Of a stretch of DNA of 64,000 nt, positions 41,253 to 48,991 are shown in pieces. Origin of the DNA: Sphingomonas pituitosa NBRC 102491 (GTDB taxonomy: Bacteria; Pseudomonadota; Alphaproteobacteria; Sphingomonadales; Sphingomonadaceae); contig NZ_BCYY01000022.1 in NCBI RefSeq assembly GCF_001598435.1, forward strand, positions 1-64,000, written 5' to 3'. How positions within the stretch are numbered: position 1 is the stretch's first letter; the number at the start of each line of letters is the position of its first letter. A model generated the notes under the pieces. The model was given only the letters and a program-made list of their open reading frames with translations, searched no databases and was not told the origin of the DNA. A program made the translations under genes and the position numbers.

Positions 41253-43967
41253 ATGCGCGACGATTTGCTCAAGGACGTCCTGGCCCGCCTGAAGCGTGAC
41301 TACGGCTTCAAGGAAAAGGGCGCATGGCTGCAGGAGGGTCGCTGCGCGCACTGCGACAAGAAGGAAGCCTTCGTCCGTGCCGACAACCCGTGGGTGGTGA
41401 AGTGCGGGCGCCAGAACAAGTGCGGGCGCGATAGCGCCGTCAAGGAGCTGTATCCGGACCTGTTCGACAACTGGTCGAACCGCCACAAGGCCACCCCCGA
41501 GGATCCGAACGCGGCGGCCGACGCCTATCTGCAGCACGCCCGGGGCTTCAACCTGTCCGGCCTGCGTGGCAGCTACCGGCAGGAGTGGTACAGCGATCAG
41601 AAGCTCGGCCTTACGACCGCCACCGTTCGCTTCCCCCTCCCCGGCGACAGCTATTGGGAACGGCTGATCGACCAGCCCAGCCGCTTCGGGAAGAAGAAGG
41701 CGCGGTTCAACTATGGCAGCACCTGGCGCGGCCATTGCTGGCTGTACCCGAAGAGCAGCATGCTCGACTATGCGCGTGCCGGCGAGATCTGGATCGCCGA
41801 GGGCATCTTCGACGCCATCGCGCTCGTCCAGACCGGCAAGGTGCACGCCGTCGCGGCGATGTCGTGCAACGTCTATCCTGAGCACTTCCTCGCCGAGCTG
41901 CGCAAGACGTGCGGCGATCTCAACATCGCCACCCCCAAGCTGATCTGGGCCTTCGATGTCGGCGCGGCTGGCGTGCGCTTTACCCGCAAGTTCGCGGACC
42001 AAGCCCGAGCCGAGGGCTGGACCTGCGGCGCCGCCCAGGTGCGCCCGGATGGCGAGGGCGAGAAGCTCGACTGGAACGACCTGGCGCAGCGCGACAAGCT
42101 GCAGCCGTCCGACCTGGACGAGTATCGCTGGAACGGCGAGATCACGATCGCCAGCTCGGCCACCGCCAAGGCCCTGCTGATCTACGAGCGCAAGCGGCTC
42201 GAGTCTTTCCCGATCACCTTCGGCGGCAAGCAGCTATGGGCCAACTTCTCGCTGGAGCGCATCCAGGGAGAGCTGCAGTCGCTGCTCGAAAGCCAGGATC
42301 CGGAGTTCGAGGACTTCAAGGAGCTGCCGTTCGACGAGCAGTGGAACAAGGCCGCCGAGCGCGCCGTCGCGATCGAGGAGGTGGCGAACTGCACCTTCCG
42401 CACCCTCTATTATCAGCGCGACCCGATCGTCGAGGAAGGCTCGTACCTCATCCGCGTCGACTTTCCGTCCGACCGTGCGGGCGTGAAGGCCACCTTTTCC
42501 GGCTCCGCCTGCTCGGGTGCAGGCGACTTCAAGAAGCGCCTCGCCAGTATTGCCCCCGGCGCCCAGTGGACCGGCAACCAGTATCAGCTGGACAAGCTGA
42601 TGCAGGTACAATGGGCGCAGATCCGCATGGTCGAGGCCCTGCAGTTCGTCGGCTATTCCAAGGAGCATGAGGCGTGGGTTTTCGGCGACATCGCCGTCCA
42701 CAAGGGCCGCACCTATGAGGTGAACGAGGAGGATTATTTCCGCCTCGGCAAACAGTCGGTGAAGCTGCGCTCCAACGAGCGAATGCTGCGGATCGAGTAC
42801 GATCCCGATCGCCTGGACCTGACATGGGTGAAGCCGCTGTCGCTGGCCTATGGCCCCAAGGGACTGGTGGTGCTCGCCTATTGGGTGCTGAGCCTGTTCG
42901 CGGAGCAGGTGCGCCACCACCAGGAGAGCCTGGGCTTCCTCGAAATGACCGGCGAGCCCGGCAGCGGCAAGACGACGCTGCTGGAGTTCCTCTGGAAACT
43001 GCTCGGCCGCCCCGGATACGAAGGCTTCGATCCCACCAAGGGCACGATCGCCGGTATCGCACGCACGCTCGGCCAGGTCGCGAACCTGCCGGTGGCGATG
43101 ATCGAGGGCGACCGTACCCAAGAGACGGCGCATGCCCGCCGCTTCGAATGGGACGAGCTGAAGACCGCCTATAACGGCCGCCCCGTGCGCACGCGCGCCG
43201 TCGCGAACGCCGGCATGGAAACCTACGAGCCGCCATTCCGCGCAGCGCTGGTGATCGCCCAGAACGCCCGCGTGCAGGGATCGGAAGCGCTCACCGAGCG
43301 CATCATGGGCGTGCACTTCGACAAGGGCCGGTTCTCCCCCGAAGGCAAGGCCGCCGCGGGCAAGCTCAAGGCCGCCGACATCAAGGCGATTTCGGGCTTT
43401 CCGGTGCACGTGACCCGGCGCGAGGAGCAGATCCTAGCCGCCTATTTCGCGGCCTATGCCCGCCACGAACCGGCGATGCGGGACTATCCCGGATGCGGCA
43501 ACTATCGCTTCGCGCACAACCACGCACAGCTCGCCGCGATGCTGGACGCGATGCGCGTCGTCATCACCAACATCAGCGACCGCGATGTCGCAGATGCGCA
43601 CGCGCTGATCCTCGCCATGCTGGTGGAGCGCCACCAGCTCACCGACGCGGATCACCCGTATGTCGTGCAGTTCTGGGAGCGGTACGACCATTTCCTCGCC
43701 CAGGACGCGAGCGTCACCAACCCGCCGAACCCAATCAACCACAGCCGCAAGGCCGATCAGATCGCCATCAGCCTGGTGCAGTACGAATCGCGCTGCACCA
43801 CCAGCGGCCTGCGCCCGCTCTGCACGATGATCGAGCTGCAGAAGCTGCTCAAGACCTCGAAGAGCCGCCGCTTCATCGCGGTGAAGCCGATCAATTCCAT
43901 CACCGGCAAGACCGTCGCCTGCTGGGTCTTCCGCAATCCCGATTCCCACGAGAGCAAAGGAGCATAA
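41253..43967 (+). CDS. Primase-helicase with Toprim domain
   Basis: 904 residues. It probably primes and unwinds phage DNA during replication. A zinc-binding start (CAHCDKKEA..CGRQNKCG, residues ~29-57) precedes a Toprim-like region (EIWIAEGIFDAIALVQTGK at ~178, LIWAFDVGAAGVRFT at ~230). The C-terminal half carries a P-loop (EMTGEPGSGKTTLLEFLWKL, ~565-585) and a Walker B-like AMIEGDRT. This replaces the rolling-circle initiator gpA of P2, which I do not find, so replication here is probably of a different type. Neighbours are ogr upstream and small early genes downstream. Confidence 0.82.
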   Translation: MRDDLLKDVLARLKRDYGFKEKGAWLQEGRCAHCDKKEAFVRADNPWVVKCGRQNKCGRDSAVKELYPDLFDNWSNRHKATPEDPNAAADAYLQHARGFNLSGLRGSYRQEWYSDQKLGLTTATVRFPLPGDSYWERLIDQPSRFGKKKARFNYGSTWRGHCWLYPKSSMLDYARAGEIWIAEGIFDAIALVQTGKVHAVAAMSCNVYPEHFLAELRKTCGDLNIATPKLIWAFDVGAAGVRFTRKFADQARAEGWTCGAAQVRPDGEGEKLDWNDLAQRDKLQPSDLDEYRWNGEITIASSATAKALLIYERKRLESFPITFGGKQLWANFSLERIQGELQSLLESQDPEFEDFKELPFDEQWNKAAERAVAIEEVANCTFRTLYYQRDPIVEEGSYLIRVDFPSDRAGVKATFSGSACSGAGDFKKRLASIAPGAQWTGNQYQLDKLMQVQWAQIRMVEALQFVGYSKEHEAWVFGDIAVHKGRTYEVNEEDYFRLGKQSVKLRSNERMLRIEYDPDRLDLTWVKPLSLAYGPKGLVVLAYWVLSLFAEQVRHHQESLGFLEMTGEPGSGKTTLLEFLWKLLGRPGYEGFDPTKGTIAGIARTLGQVANLPVAMIEGDRTQETAHARRFEWDELKTAYNGRPVRTRAVANAGMETYEPPFRAALVIAQNARVQGSEALTERIMGVHFDKGRFSPEGKAAAGKLKAADIKAISGFPVHVTRREEQILAAYFAAYARHEPAMRDYPGCGNYRFAHNHAQLAAMLDAMRVVITNISDRDVADAHALILAMLVERHQLTDADHPYVVQFWERYDHFLAQDASVTNPPNPINHSRKADQIAISLVQYESRCTTSGLRPLCTMIELQKLLKTSKSRRFIAVKPINSITGKTVACWVFRNPDSHESKGA

Positions 43968-43970
43968 TCG

Positions 43971-44423
43971 ATGCTGCTGCCCAACACGCACGTCCCCGGC
44001 ACGCGCAGTGCGCCCATGCGCATGACGGCCGCCCGCTATCTGGAGCTGCGCCGCAAGGCGGCGGGGCTCTCCCGCTACGAACTGGCGGTGCGCTTGAACA
44101 GTTTAGAACTGGCGGTGCGCTTGAGCAGTTTTCCCAGCCCAGCCCAACGGCACCGCGGTATCGGCGCCATCGCCTCGCTGATCGAACAGCTGGAACGCCC
44201 CGGCTCGCGTGCGAAGCACCCCGAGCTGGTCCAGGCGCTTGCAACGATCATCCCCGTCGACGTCGCCATCTACAACCAGCTCGCGAACGATCCGGTGGAC
44301 CGTCACCCGACCGTTTGCTTGTCGTGCGGCTGTTCGGACTATTTTCCGTGCACCGGCGCCGCCGGCATCTGCACGCTGGAGCGCGGCACCTGCACCCGCT
44401 GCCAGAGCGGAGCGGCCCAATGA
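43971..44423 (+). CDS. HTH and Cys-rich hypothetical protein with a tandem duplication
   Basis: 150 residues. An HTH-like N-terminus (RYLELRRKAAGLSRYELAVR) is followed by a Cys-rich end (CLSCGCSDYFPCTG..CTLERGTCTRCQ), perhaps a zinc site. A 27-bp in-frame tandem duplication repeats ELAVRLNSL as ELAVRLSSF inside the presumed HTH, which may have altered or destroyed it. It lies 3 bases behind the primase gene. The function is unknown. Confidence 0.65.
   Translation: MLLPNTHVPGTRSAPMRMTAARYLELRRKAAGLSRYELAVRLNSLELAVRLSSFPSPAQRHRGIGAIASLIEQLERPGSRAKHPELVQALATIIPVDVAIYNQLANDPVDRHPTVCLSCGCSDYFPCTGAAGICTLERGTCTRCQSGAAQ
44079..44132 (+). repeat. 27-bp tandem duplication
   Basis: Two adjacent 27-base units (44079-44105 and 44106-44132) differing at two positions; in-frame, so the reading frame survives. 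Confidence 0.9.
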
Positions 44424-44563
44424 ACCGGCTGCAGCGCATCTTCGGCTGCAACTGCAAGAGCTGCCAGCCCACCGCGCACCCGCTCGCCCGCCTGGTCTTC
44501 AATGCCTGGGGCGGCCTGGGCGTCGGCCTGATCATCATCCAGATCCTGAGGAACTTCCAGTGA
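44420..44563 (+). CDS. Small membrane protein
   Basis: 47 residues. A Cys motif at the start (IFGCNCKSCQP) and one membrane segment at the end (AWGGLGVGLIIIQIL). ATG overlaps the preceding stop, and its own stop overlaps the next GTG start, so it is translationally coupled. The function is unknown. Confidence 0.6.
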   Translation: MNRLQRIFGCNCKSCQPTAHPLARLVFNAWGGLGVGLIIIQILRNFQ

Positions 44564-44928
44564 CCACCATGACCATGCGCCAGGAGCGCGCGGGCGACGG
44601 CTCGCTGCGCCACGTGCCCACCCCGTTCATCCCCACCGCCGGCAAGGCCAAGGGCAAGAAGGCCACCAAGCCGGCCGATCCGATCAAGGCCAACCCCGAC
44701 ACCTCCGCGCAGCAGCTCGCCCAGCTGATCGAGCGCATCGAGCGCCTGGAGGAGGAGAAGGCGGGCATCCTTGGCGACATCAACGAAGTCTATGCCGAGG
44801 CGAAGGCGACCGGGTTCGACGTCAAGACGATGCGCACCATCGTGAAGATCCGGAAACTGGAAAAGCACCACCGCATCGAGGCGGAGGAGATCCTCGAAAC
44901 CTACAAGTCCGCGCTGGGAATCGTGTGA
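44560..44928 (+). CDS. GapR-family (DUF2312) DNA-binding protein
   Basis: 122 residues; GTG at 44560, with an ATG 9 bases on. The DUF2312/GapR core is clear: QLIERIERLEEEKAGILGDI, NEVYAEAKATGFDVKTMRTI and VKIRKLEKHHRIEAEEILET. GapR of Caulobacter is a nucleoid protein that binds overtwisted, AT-rich DNA and aids topoisomerases ahead of replication. A phage-encoded copy next to a replication module may help phage replication or interfere with host GapR. The N-terminal ~45 residues (Lys/Ala/Pro-rich) are extra. Confidence 0.87.
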   Translation: MTTMTMRQERAGDGSLRHVPTPFIPTAGKAKGKKATKPADPIKANPDTSAQQLAQLIERIERLEEEKAGILGDINEVYAEAKATGFDVKTMRTIVKIRKLEKHHRIEAEEILETYKSALGIV

Positions 44929-45068
44929 TGCGCCGCCCCGACCTCGTCCGCGCCATCACGCGCGAGATCCCGATCCTCGCCTTCGTCGTCATCGTGCTCC
45001 TGCTCGCTCTGGCGCAGCAGCGGCCCGAGCGCGCCTGCGGCGAAACCCAATTGGAGACCCGCCCATGA
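44928..45068 (+). CDS. Small single-span membrane protein
   Basis: 46 residues: a charged start (MRRPDLVRAITREIP), one membrane segment (ILAFVVIVLLLALA) and a hydrophilic end. It is linked by one-base and four-base overlaps to its neighbours (GTGATG, ATGA). The function is unknown. Confidence 0.55.
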   Translation: MRRPDLVRAITREIPILAFVVIVLLLALAQQRPERACGETQLETRP

Positions 45069-45196
45069 TCCGCATCGACCCGCGCCGCGCAGGCGCGCAC
45101 GTCCGCACCGCCGGCAAGGCCATCGTGACGATCGGCGTGATGTTCACGCTGTTCCTGATCGCCATCGGCACCGTGATGGGGGAGCGCCGCCGATGA
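45065..45196 (+). CDS. Small single-span membrane protein
   Basis: 43 residues with a basic N-terminus and one membrane segment (IVTIGVMFTLFLIAIGTVMG). It overlaps the genes on both sides by 4 bases (ATGA), so it is clearly part of the coupled chain. The function is unknown. Confidence 0.55.
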   Translation: MIRIDPRRAGAHVRTAGKAIVTIGVMFTLFLIAIGTVMGERRR

Positions 45197-45495
45197 AGCG
45201 CCGCCGCCCCCAACCCCAGCTTTGCGACGTCATCGGTTGCGGTCGTTCGCGCGTGCCGCTGCGCCGTGTGTGCGACCGCTGTCGCGAGCGCCTGCCCGCG
45301 GAGATCCGCATTGCGATCGAGGAAGCGCACCACCAGCGCCGCTGGTGCGACCACCTCACCGCCCGTCGCCAGGCCGGCGCATTCCTGAACCTGCCGGTGC
45401 CCACGAAGGCGCCGGCCACCATCACCCCCAGCATATCGCCACAGCGTGCCTACGAGCTGCAGGCGCGGATGCTGGGCGAAAGGAGCGAGCCATGA
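45193..45495 (+). CDS. Small Cys-containing hypothetical protein
   Basis: 100 residues, basic. Cys pairs (LCDVIGCGRS, VCDRCRERLP) suggest a zinc knuckle. No family is recognised. ATGA overlaps on both sides place it in the chain of coupled accessory genes. Confidence 0.6.
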   Translation: MKRRRPQPQLCDVIGCGRSRVPLRRVCDRCRERLPAEIRIAIEEAHHQRRWCDHLTARRQAGAFLNLPVPTKAPATITPSISPQRAYELQARMLGERSEP

Positions 45496-45887
45496 GCAGC
45501 ACCGCCAAACGCCTCTGCATCGTATGCGGGCGCCCGATCGCCAAGCGCACGAGCGACTTCTTCTTTCGCGAACCCGTAGCGTATCAGCCGCCTAAGCCAC
45601 ACTCTTGGGGCGGCGACCATAATGCCATTGAGGCAAAGCCCGACGGGTGGCGGGAGGGGAACTCAATCTACCTCCATCAGAGGCCCCGCAGTCGCGAAGA
45701 AGCACAGCGTTATGTGAACGGCGAGATCATCAGTGTTCGCCGTGACGGCGAGGTGCTTTCGCGCGTCAGCTACTGGGATGGCGAGAGCTGGCAGGACAGG
45801 TTCTTCTGCACAAATCGGTGCGCCATGGATCAGGGCTACGCATCTGCTCAGCACGGGCACCGCTACCTCTGGAAGTCTCGCTCATGA
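45492..45887 (+). CDS. Hypothetical protein with split zinc motif
   Basis: 131 residues. CIVCGRPIAKRTSDFFF at the start and FFCTNRCAMDQGYASAQHGH at the end together look like a zinc-binding treble clef; the middle is hydrophilic. No function is assigned. Coupled by ATGA overlaps. Confidence 0.6.
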   Translation: MSSTAKRLCIVCGRPIAKRTSDFFFREPVAYQPPKPHSWGGDHNAIEAKPDGWREGNSIYLHQRPRSREEAQRYVNGEIISVRRDGEVLSRVSYWDGESWQDRFFCTNRCAMDQGYASAQHGHRYLWKSRS

Positions 45888-46105
45888 CAGACGAACAGAT
45901 CCTAGCCGCTGTCGCCCAGCGCCCGTGCAGCCAGCACACCTATGTCGTGCGGAACATCCTGGCGACCGAGCTGGGCCGCATGGAGATCACGACCGCTCAG
46001 GTCCGCCGACGCCTCACCGCCCTTGAGAAACAGGGAAAGGTGAAGTCGCGTCGGTGGGGACCGGGCAGCAGCATCGAATGGACGATCAATGCCGATCAGC
46101 CCTGA
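45884..46105 (+). CDS. Small winged-helix-like protein
   Basis: 73 residues. NILATELGRMEITTAQVRRR and LTALEKQGKVKSRRWGPGSS read as a winged helix with a beta-wing; it may be a DNA-binding regulator. It overlaps the next gene by 17 bases. Confidence 0.6.
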   Translation: MTDEQILAAVAQRPCSQHTYVVRNILATELGRMEITTAQVRRRLTALEKQGKVKSRRWGPGSSIEWTINADQP

Positions 46106-47078
46106 AAACCGCGCCCGCTACCCCGAGGACTGGCCCGCGATCAGCCTGCGCATCCGCAAGGAACGTGCGGGCGATCGGTGCGAGTGCCAGGGCGAATGCG
46201 GCCACCCGCACCTCGGGCGTTGCCCCGAGGTGAACGGCGGGCCGCATAGCGTCACCGGCTCGACGGTGGTGCTCACCGTCGCGCACCTTGATCACCAGCC
46301 CGAGCACTGCACGGACGAGAACCTCCGCGCCATGTGCCAGCGGTGCCATCTCGGCTACGACCGTGATCACCACGCCCATAATGTCAGGCAGACGATGTCC
46401 CGCCGGCGGCTGCAGGCCGCCGGCAACCTTGAACTGTTCGGCGGCGACTTGGGCACCCCGACTCTGCCCACGCTTCCCGAGGTGCTCGCGCCGCCGGCAC
46501 CGGCCTCGGCCGAGTGGCCGTTCGGCAACCTGCGCCCCGGCGGATACGGCGTGATCTATGCGGACCCGCCGTGGCGCTTTGCAAACTTCTCGGCCAAGGG
46601 CGAGGCGAAGAACCCGACGGCGCATTATCCTTGCATGTCGCTCGCGGATCTCGCCCGCCTGCCGGTCGCGCGGCTCGCCGCGCCCGACTGCGCGCTGATC
46701 ATGTGGGCGACGGCGCCGCTGCTCGACCGCGCGATCGAGCTGCTGCGCGCGTGGGGCTTCACCTTCAAGAGCGCCGGGGCCTGGGCGAAGCGCACGTCGA
46801 CCGATCGCAGCTGGGCCTTCGGCACCGGCTATGTCTTCCGCTCGGCCGCCGAGTTCTATCTCGTCGGCACGATCGGCAAGCCACGCGTCCAGTCGCGCAG
46901 CGTCCGCAACCTGCTGGTGGCGCCGGTGCGCGAACATAGCCGCAAGCCCGACAGCATGATCGCCGACGTCGAGGCGCTCTATGCCGGCCCCTATGTCGAG
47001 CTGTTCGCCCGCCAGCGCCGGCCCGGCTGGGACTGCTGGGGCAATGATGTCGAGAAATTCGCCTCGGAGATCGGGTGA
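46089..47078 (+). CDS. HNH-domain / MT-A70 adenine methyltransferase fusion
   Basis: 329 residues. The N-terminal part (1-117) matches small stand-alone phage HNH proteins: Cys cluster CECQGECGHPHLGRC (31-45), VAHLDHQPEHCTDENLRAMC (64-83) with H66/D68/H69, and CQRCHLGYDRDHH. A Pro-rich linker (123-140) leads to an MT-A70 N6-adenine methyltransferase (about 145-329) with catalytic DPPW (159-162), LIMWATAPLLDRAIELLRAW and EFYLVGTIGKP. The two are usually separate proteins. Possible roles: DNA modification with linked cleavage, or a methyltransferase using HNH for DNA binding. The HNH triad lacks an obvious final His in canonical position, so activity is unsure. Neighbours are the small coupled genes and the integrase. 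Confidence 0.82.
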   Translation: MPISPENRARYPEDWPAISLRIRKERAGDRCECQGECGHPHLGRCPEVNGGPHSVTGSTVVLTVAHLDHQPEHCTDENLRAMCQRCHLGYDRDHHAHNVRQTMSRRRLQAAGNLELFGGDLGTPTLPTLPEVLAPPAPASAEWPFGNLRPGGYGVIYADPPWRFANFSAKGEAKNPTAHYPCMSLADLARLPVARLAAPDCALIMWATAPLLDRAIELLRAWGFTFKSAGAWAKRTSTDRSWAFGTGYVFRSAAEFYLVGTIGKPRVQSRSVRNLLVAPVREHSRKPDSMIADVEALYAGPYVELFARQRRPGWDCWGNDVEKFASEIG

Positions 47079-47419
47079 TGCGCACGCGCCACAACGAAAT
47101 CTTTATACGCCGCTGGAAGTCCAAGGCCGGCCGGTTGAAGGAAGTCCGCAAACGCTTCACGCCACGCCGGCCATATGACCGGTTCCTTTGGGCTATCGCA
47201 CGCCACCGGATGCCCGTCGCGGACGCCATGCTTTCCCTTGAGCACGCCATCCCCCGCCATGGCAATGCGCTGTGGATGCGCCTCCACGCGGTCTCATATC
47301 CGCACGCATCGCGGTACCCACGATCGGCGATGCGGACCGCGAGCTTTAGCCCCGCCTTTCTGGCGGTGGAACGTCGGAGGAACAGATTCGCCGAATCGGA
47401 GACGATCGGGCATGGATGA
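47078..47419 (+). CDS. Basic hypothetical protein
   Basis: 113 residues. Strongly basic start (EIFIRRWKSKAGRLKEVRKR, FTPRRPYDRFLWAIARHRMP). The ATG overlaps the methyltransferase stop (GTGATG), and GGAG lies upstream. No family is recognised; composition suggests nucleic-acid contact. The last ~40 residues look less like real protein, and the gene may be decayed. Confidence 0.5.
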   Translation: MRTRHNEIFIRRWKSKAGRLKEVRKRFTPRRPYDRFLWAIARHRMPVADAMLSLEHAIPRHGNALWMRLHAVSYPHASRYPRSAMRTASFSPAFLAVERRRNRFAESETIGHG

Positions 47420-47783
47420 TCTTCCCGTCAGTGTCCTGCTCAAGCGGGTGCGGCGCGCGGCGCGTAATGGCGAGCGCCTGCACCTTGGTCCGGAGCATGC
47501 GCGGGCGTTGATGGACCCGCGTGTCTACGCGGTGCTGTGTGAGATCGAGTCGGAGGAATTCAGGGCGGGATGGCAGGTCGAAGGCGAAGCGGTGCAGGTT
47601 CCGGCACGGCCAAGGCCGGCGAAGCCCAGCGCTTCGAGCTCGGGCCTTTCTGGCTTTGGTATCGCCGCGACCGCGACGACTGGAACATCTGTTGGCTCGA
47701 TGGACGTGTCACTCGGCGCGCATCGACGGGTATCGGCGGTGACGGCGGAAATCCGCCGGAAGAAGCGAAACTCGCCCTCATAG
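47412..47783 (+). CDS. Small hypothetical protein upstream of the integrase
   Basis: 123 residues as an open frame. The first ~55 (LPVSVLLKRVRRAARNGERL, HLGPEHARALMDPRVYAVLC) look genuine; the rest overlaps the integrase gene by 214 bases in another frame and has Ser/Ala-rich, shadow-like composition. A small gene just before int is where an excisionase would be expected, but no such fold is recognised. Confidence 0.45.
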   Translation: MDDLPVSVLLKRVRRAARNGERLHLGPEHARALMDPRVYAVLCEIESEEFRAGWQVEGEAVQVPARPRPAKPSASSSGLSGFGIAATATTGTSVGSMDVSLGAHRRVSAVTAEIRRKKRNSPS

Positions 47784-48958
47784 ACCACTGGACCGCGTGG
47801 AAGGCGCAGGCCGAGGCGATCATGCCGACCGGCCCGCGCGGTCCCCATGAGGTGCTGCTCGCCGACCTCACCGCCGCCTGGCTGGAAGAGCATGTCGCGC
47901 ACCTCGAAAGCCCCGAGCGCTATCTCGACAGCGTGGATCGCCTCGAAGCCTTCTGGGCCGAGCTGCGCGCGCAGCAGCTGCTGCCCGAGCCGTTCAGCGT
48001 CGCCAACGTATCGAATGCGCTGGTCGACGCCTTCATCGCCTGGCGCGCCGCCCAGGGCGTTTCGGCGCCGACGATCTCGCGCGACCTGGCTGCGCTGCGC
48101 GGCCCGATCAACTGGGCGATGAAGCCGGAAATCAACCGGCTGTCTAGCGCACCGAAGATCAAGGACGTGAAGGGCCGCAAGAAGCCGAAGGAACTGGAGT
48201 GGAGCCCAGAGCAGGTGGCCGCCATCCTCGATGCCGCGCGCGGCGCGCCGGAACGGGACCACGTCTTCCTGTTCACGCTGATCATGCTGAGCACCCACGG
48301 CCGCGCCGAGGCGACACTCGAGCTGGACGCATCGCAGATCCGCCGCGGCATGATCCACTTCCTTCGGCCTGGCGAAGAGCAGACCCGCAAGCGCCGGCCG
48401 ATCGTGCCGATCTGCCCCACGCTCGCACCATGGCTGGAAGGCGCCACCGGCAAGATCATCCGCTACCGCGTGCCCACGTCGCAGAAGACGCGCGCGGCCG
48501 GCGGCCCAGACCATTACGAGCGCCCGACAAGCGATATCGGCAACGCCTTCGAGGGCGTGCTGCTCGCCGCCCACGCAGCGCGGCCGGATCTCGGCTTTGC
48601 CGAGCAGGTACGCGACAAAGCCGGCGAGCTGGTCTGGCTTCCGCCCCGTCGCAAGCTGGGCGAGACGCGCCCTCGGCCGAAGCTGCGCGGCATCGGCACG
48701 CCCAACACCCTGCGCCACACCATCCACACCTGGCACAAGCGGTTCGGCGTGCCCGATGCGCAGATCGACGCAGCGGCCGGGCACAGCGAGGAGGGCACCG
48801 GCGCGAATTACACGCACCTGCGCCCGGAGTATCTGCGCGAGTTCATCACCTCCACTGAGGCATTCTGGGCGGCTGTCGGGGAGCACACCGACGCGCACTT
48901 GCGATACCAGCGCGATACCAACGTGGCCGAACTGGCCTCGGCGCGCTGTCGTCGGTGA
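47570..48958 (+). CDS. int: Tyrosine recombinase / phage integrase
   Basis: 462 residues. It catalyses attP x attB recombination at the tRNA-Ala gene. The N-terminal arm-binding/SAM-like part includes LGPFWLWYRRDRDDWNICWL and ISRDLAALRGPINWAMKPEI. The catalytic domain has Arg245 (THGRAEATLEL), box II P-N-T-L-R-H (Asn379, Arg382), His405 (AAGHSEEG) and the nucleophile Tyr414 (GANYTHL). The usual first His of box II is Asn here. The gene ends 33 bp before attR, and its last codons contain the arm-type repeats. No excisionase is identified. Confidence 0.92.
   Translation: MAGRRRSGAGSGTAKAGEAQRFELGPFWLWYRRDRDDWNICWLDGRVTRRASTGIGGDGGNPPEEAKLALIDHWTAWKAQAEAIMPTGPRGPHEVLLADLTAAWLEEHVAHLESPERYLDSVDRLEAFWAELRAQQLLPEPFSVANVSNALVDAFIAWRAAQGVSAPTISRDLAALRGPINWAMKPEINRLSSAPKIKDVKGRKKPKELEWSPEQVAAILDAARGAPERDHVFLFTLIMLSTHGRAEATLELDASQIRRGMIHFLRPGEEQTRKRRPIVPICPTLAPWLEGATGKIIRYRVPTSQKTRAAGGPDHYERPTSDIGNAFEGVLLAAHAARPDLGFAEQVRDKAGELVWLPPRRKLGETRPRPKLRGIGTPNTLRHTIHTWHKRFGVPDAQIDAAAGHSEEGTGANYTHLRPEYLREFITSTEAFWAAVGEHTDAHLRYQRDTNVAELASARCRR
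48901..48920 (+). promoter_or_regulatory. Candidate integrase arm-type sites, right arm
   Basis: Two GCGATACCA copies spaced 11 bases apart inside the 3' end of int, 71 bp from attR; identical to the block at 11466-11485. The coding sequence (LRYQRDT) is therefore doubly constrained. Confidence 0.6.
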
Positions 48959-48991
48959 TGGGAAAAGGTAGCTATCTCAGCTAGAAGGCGG

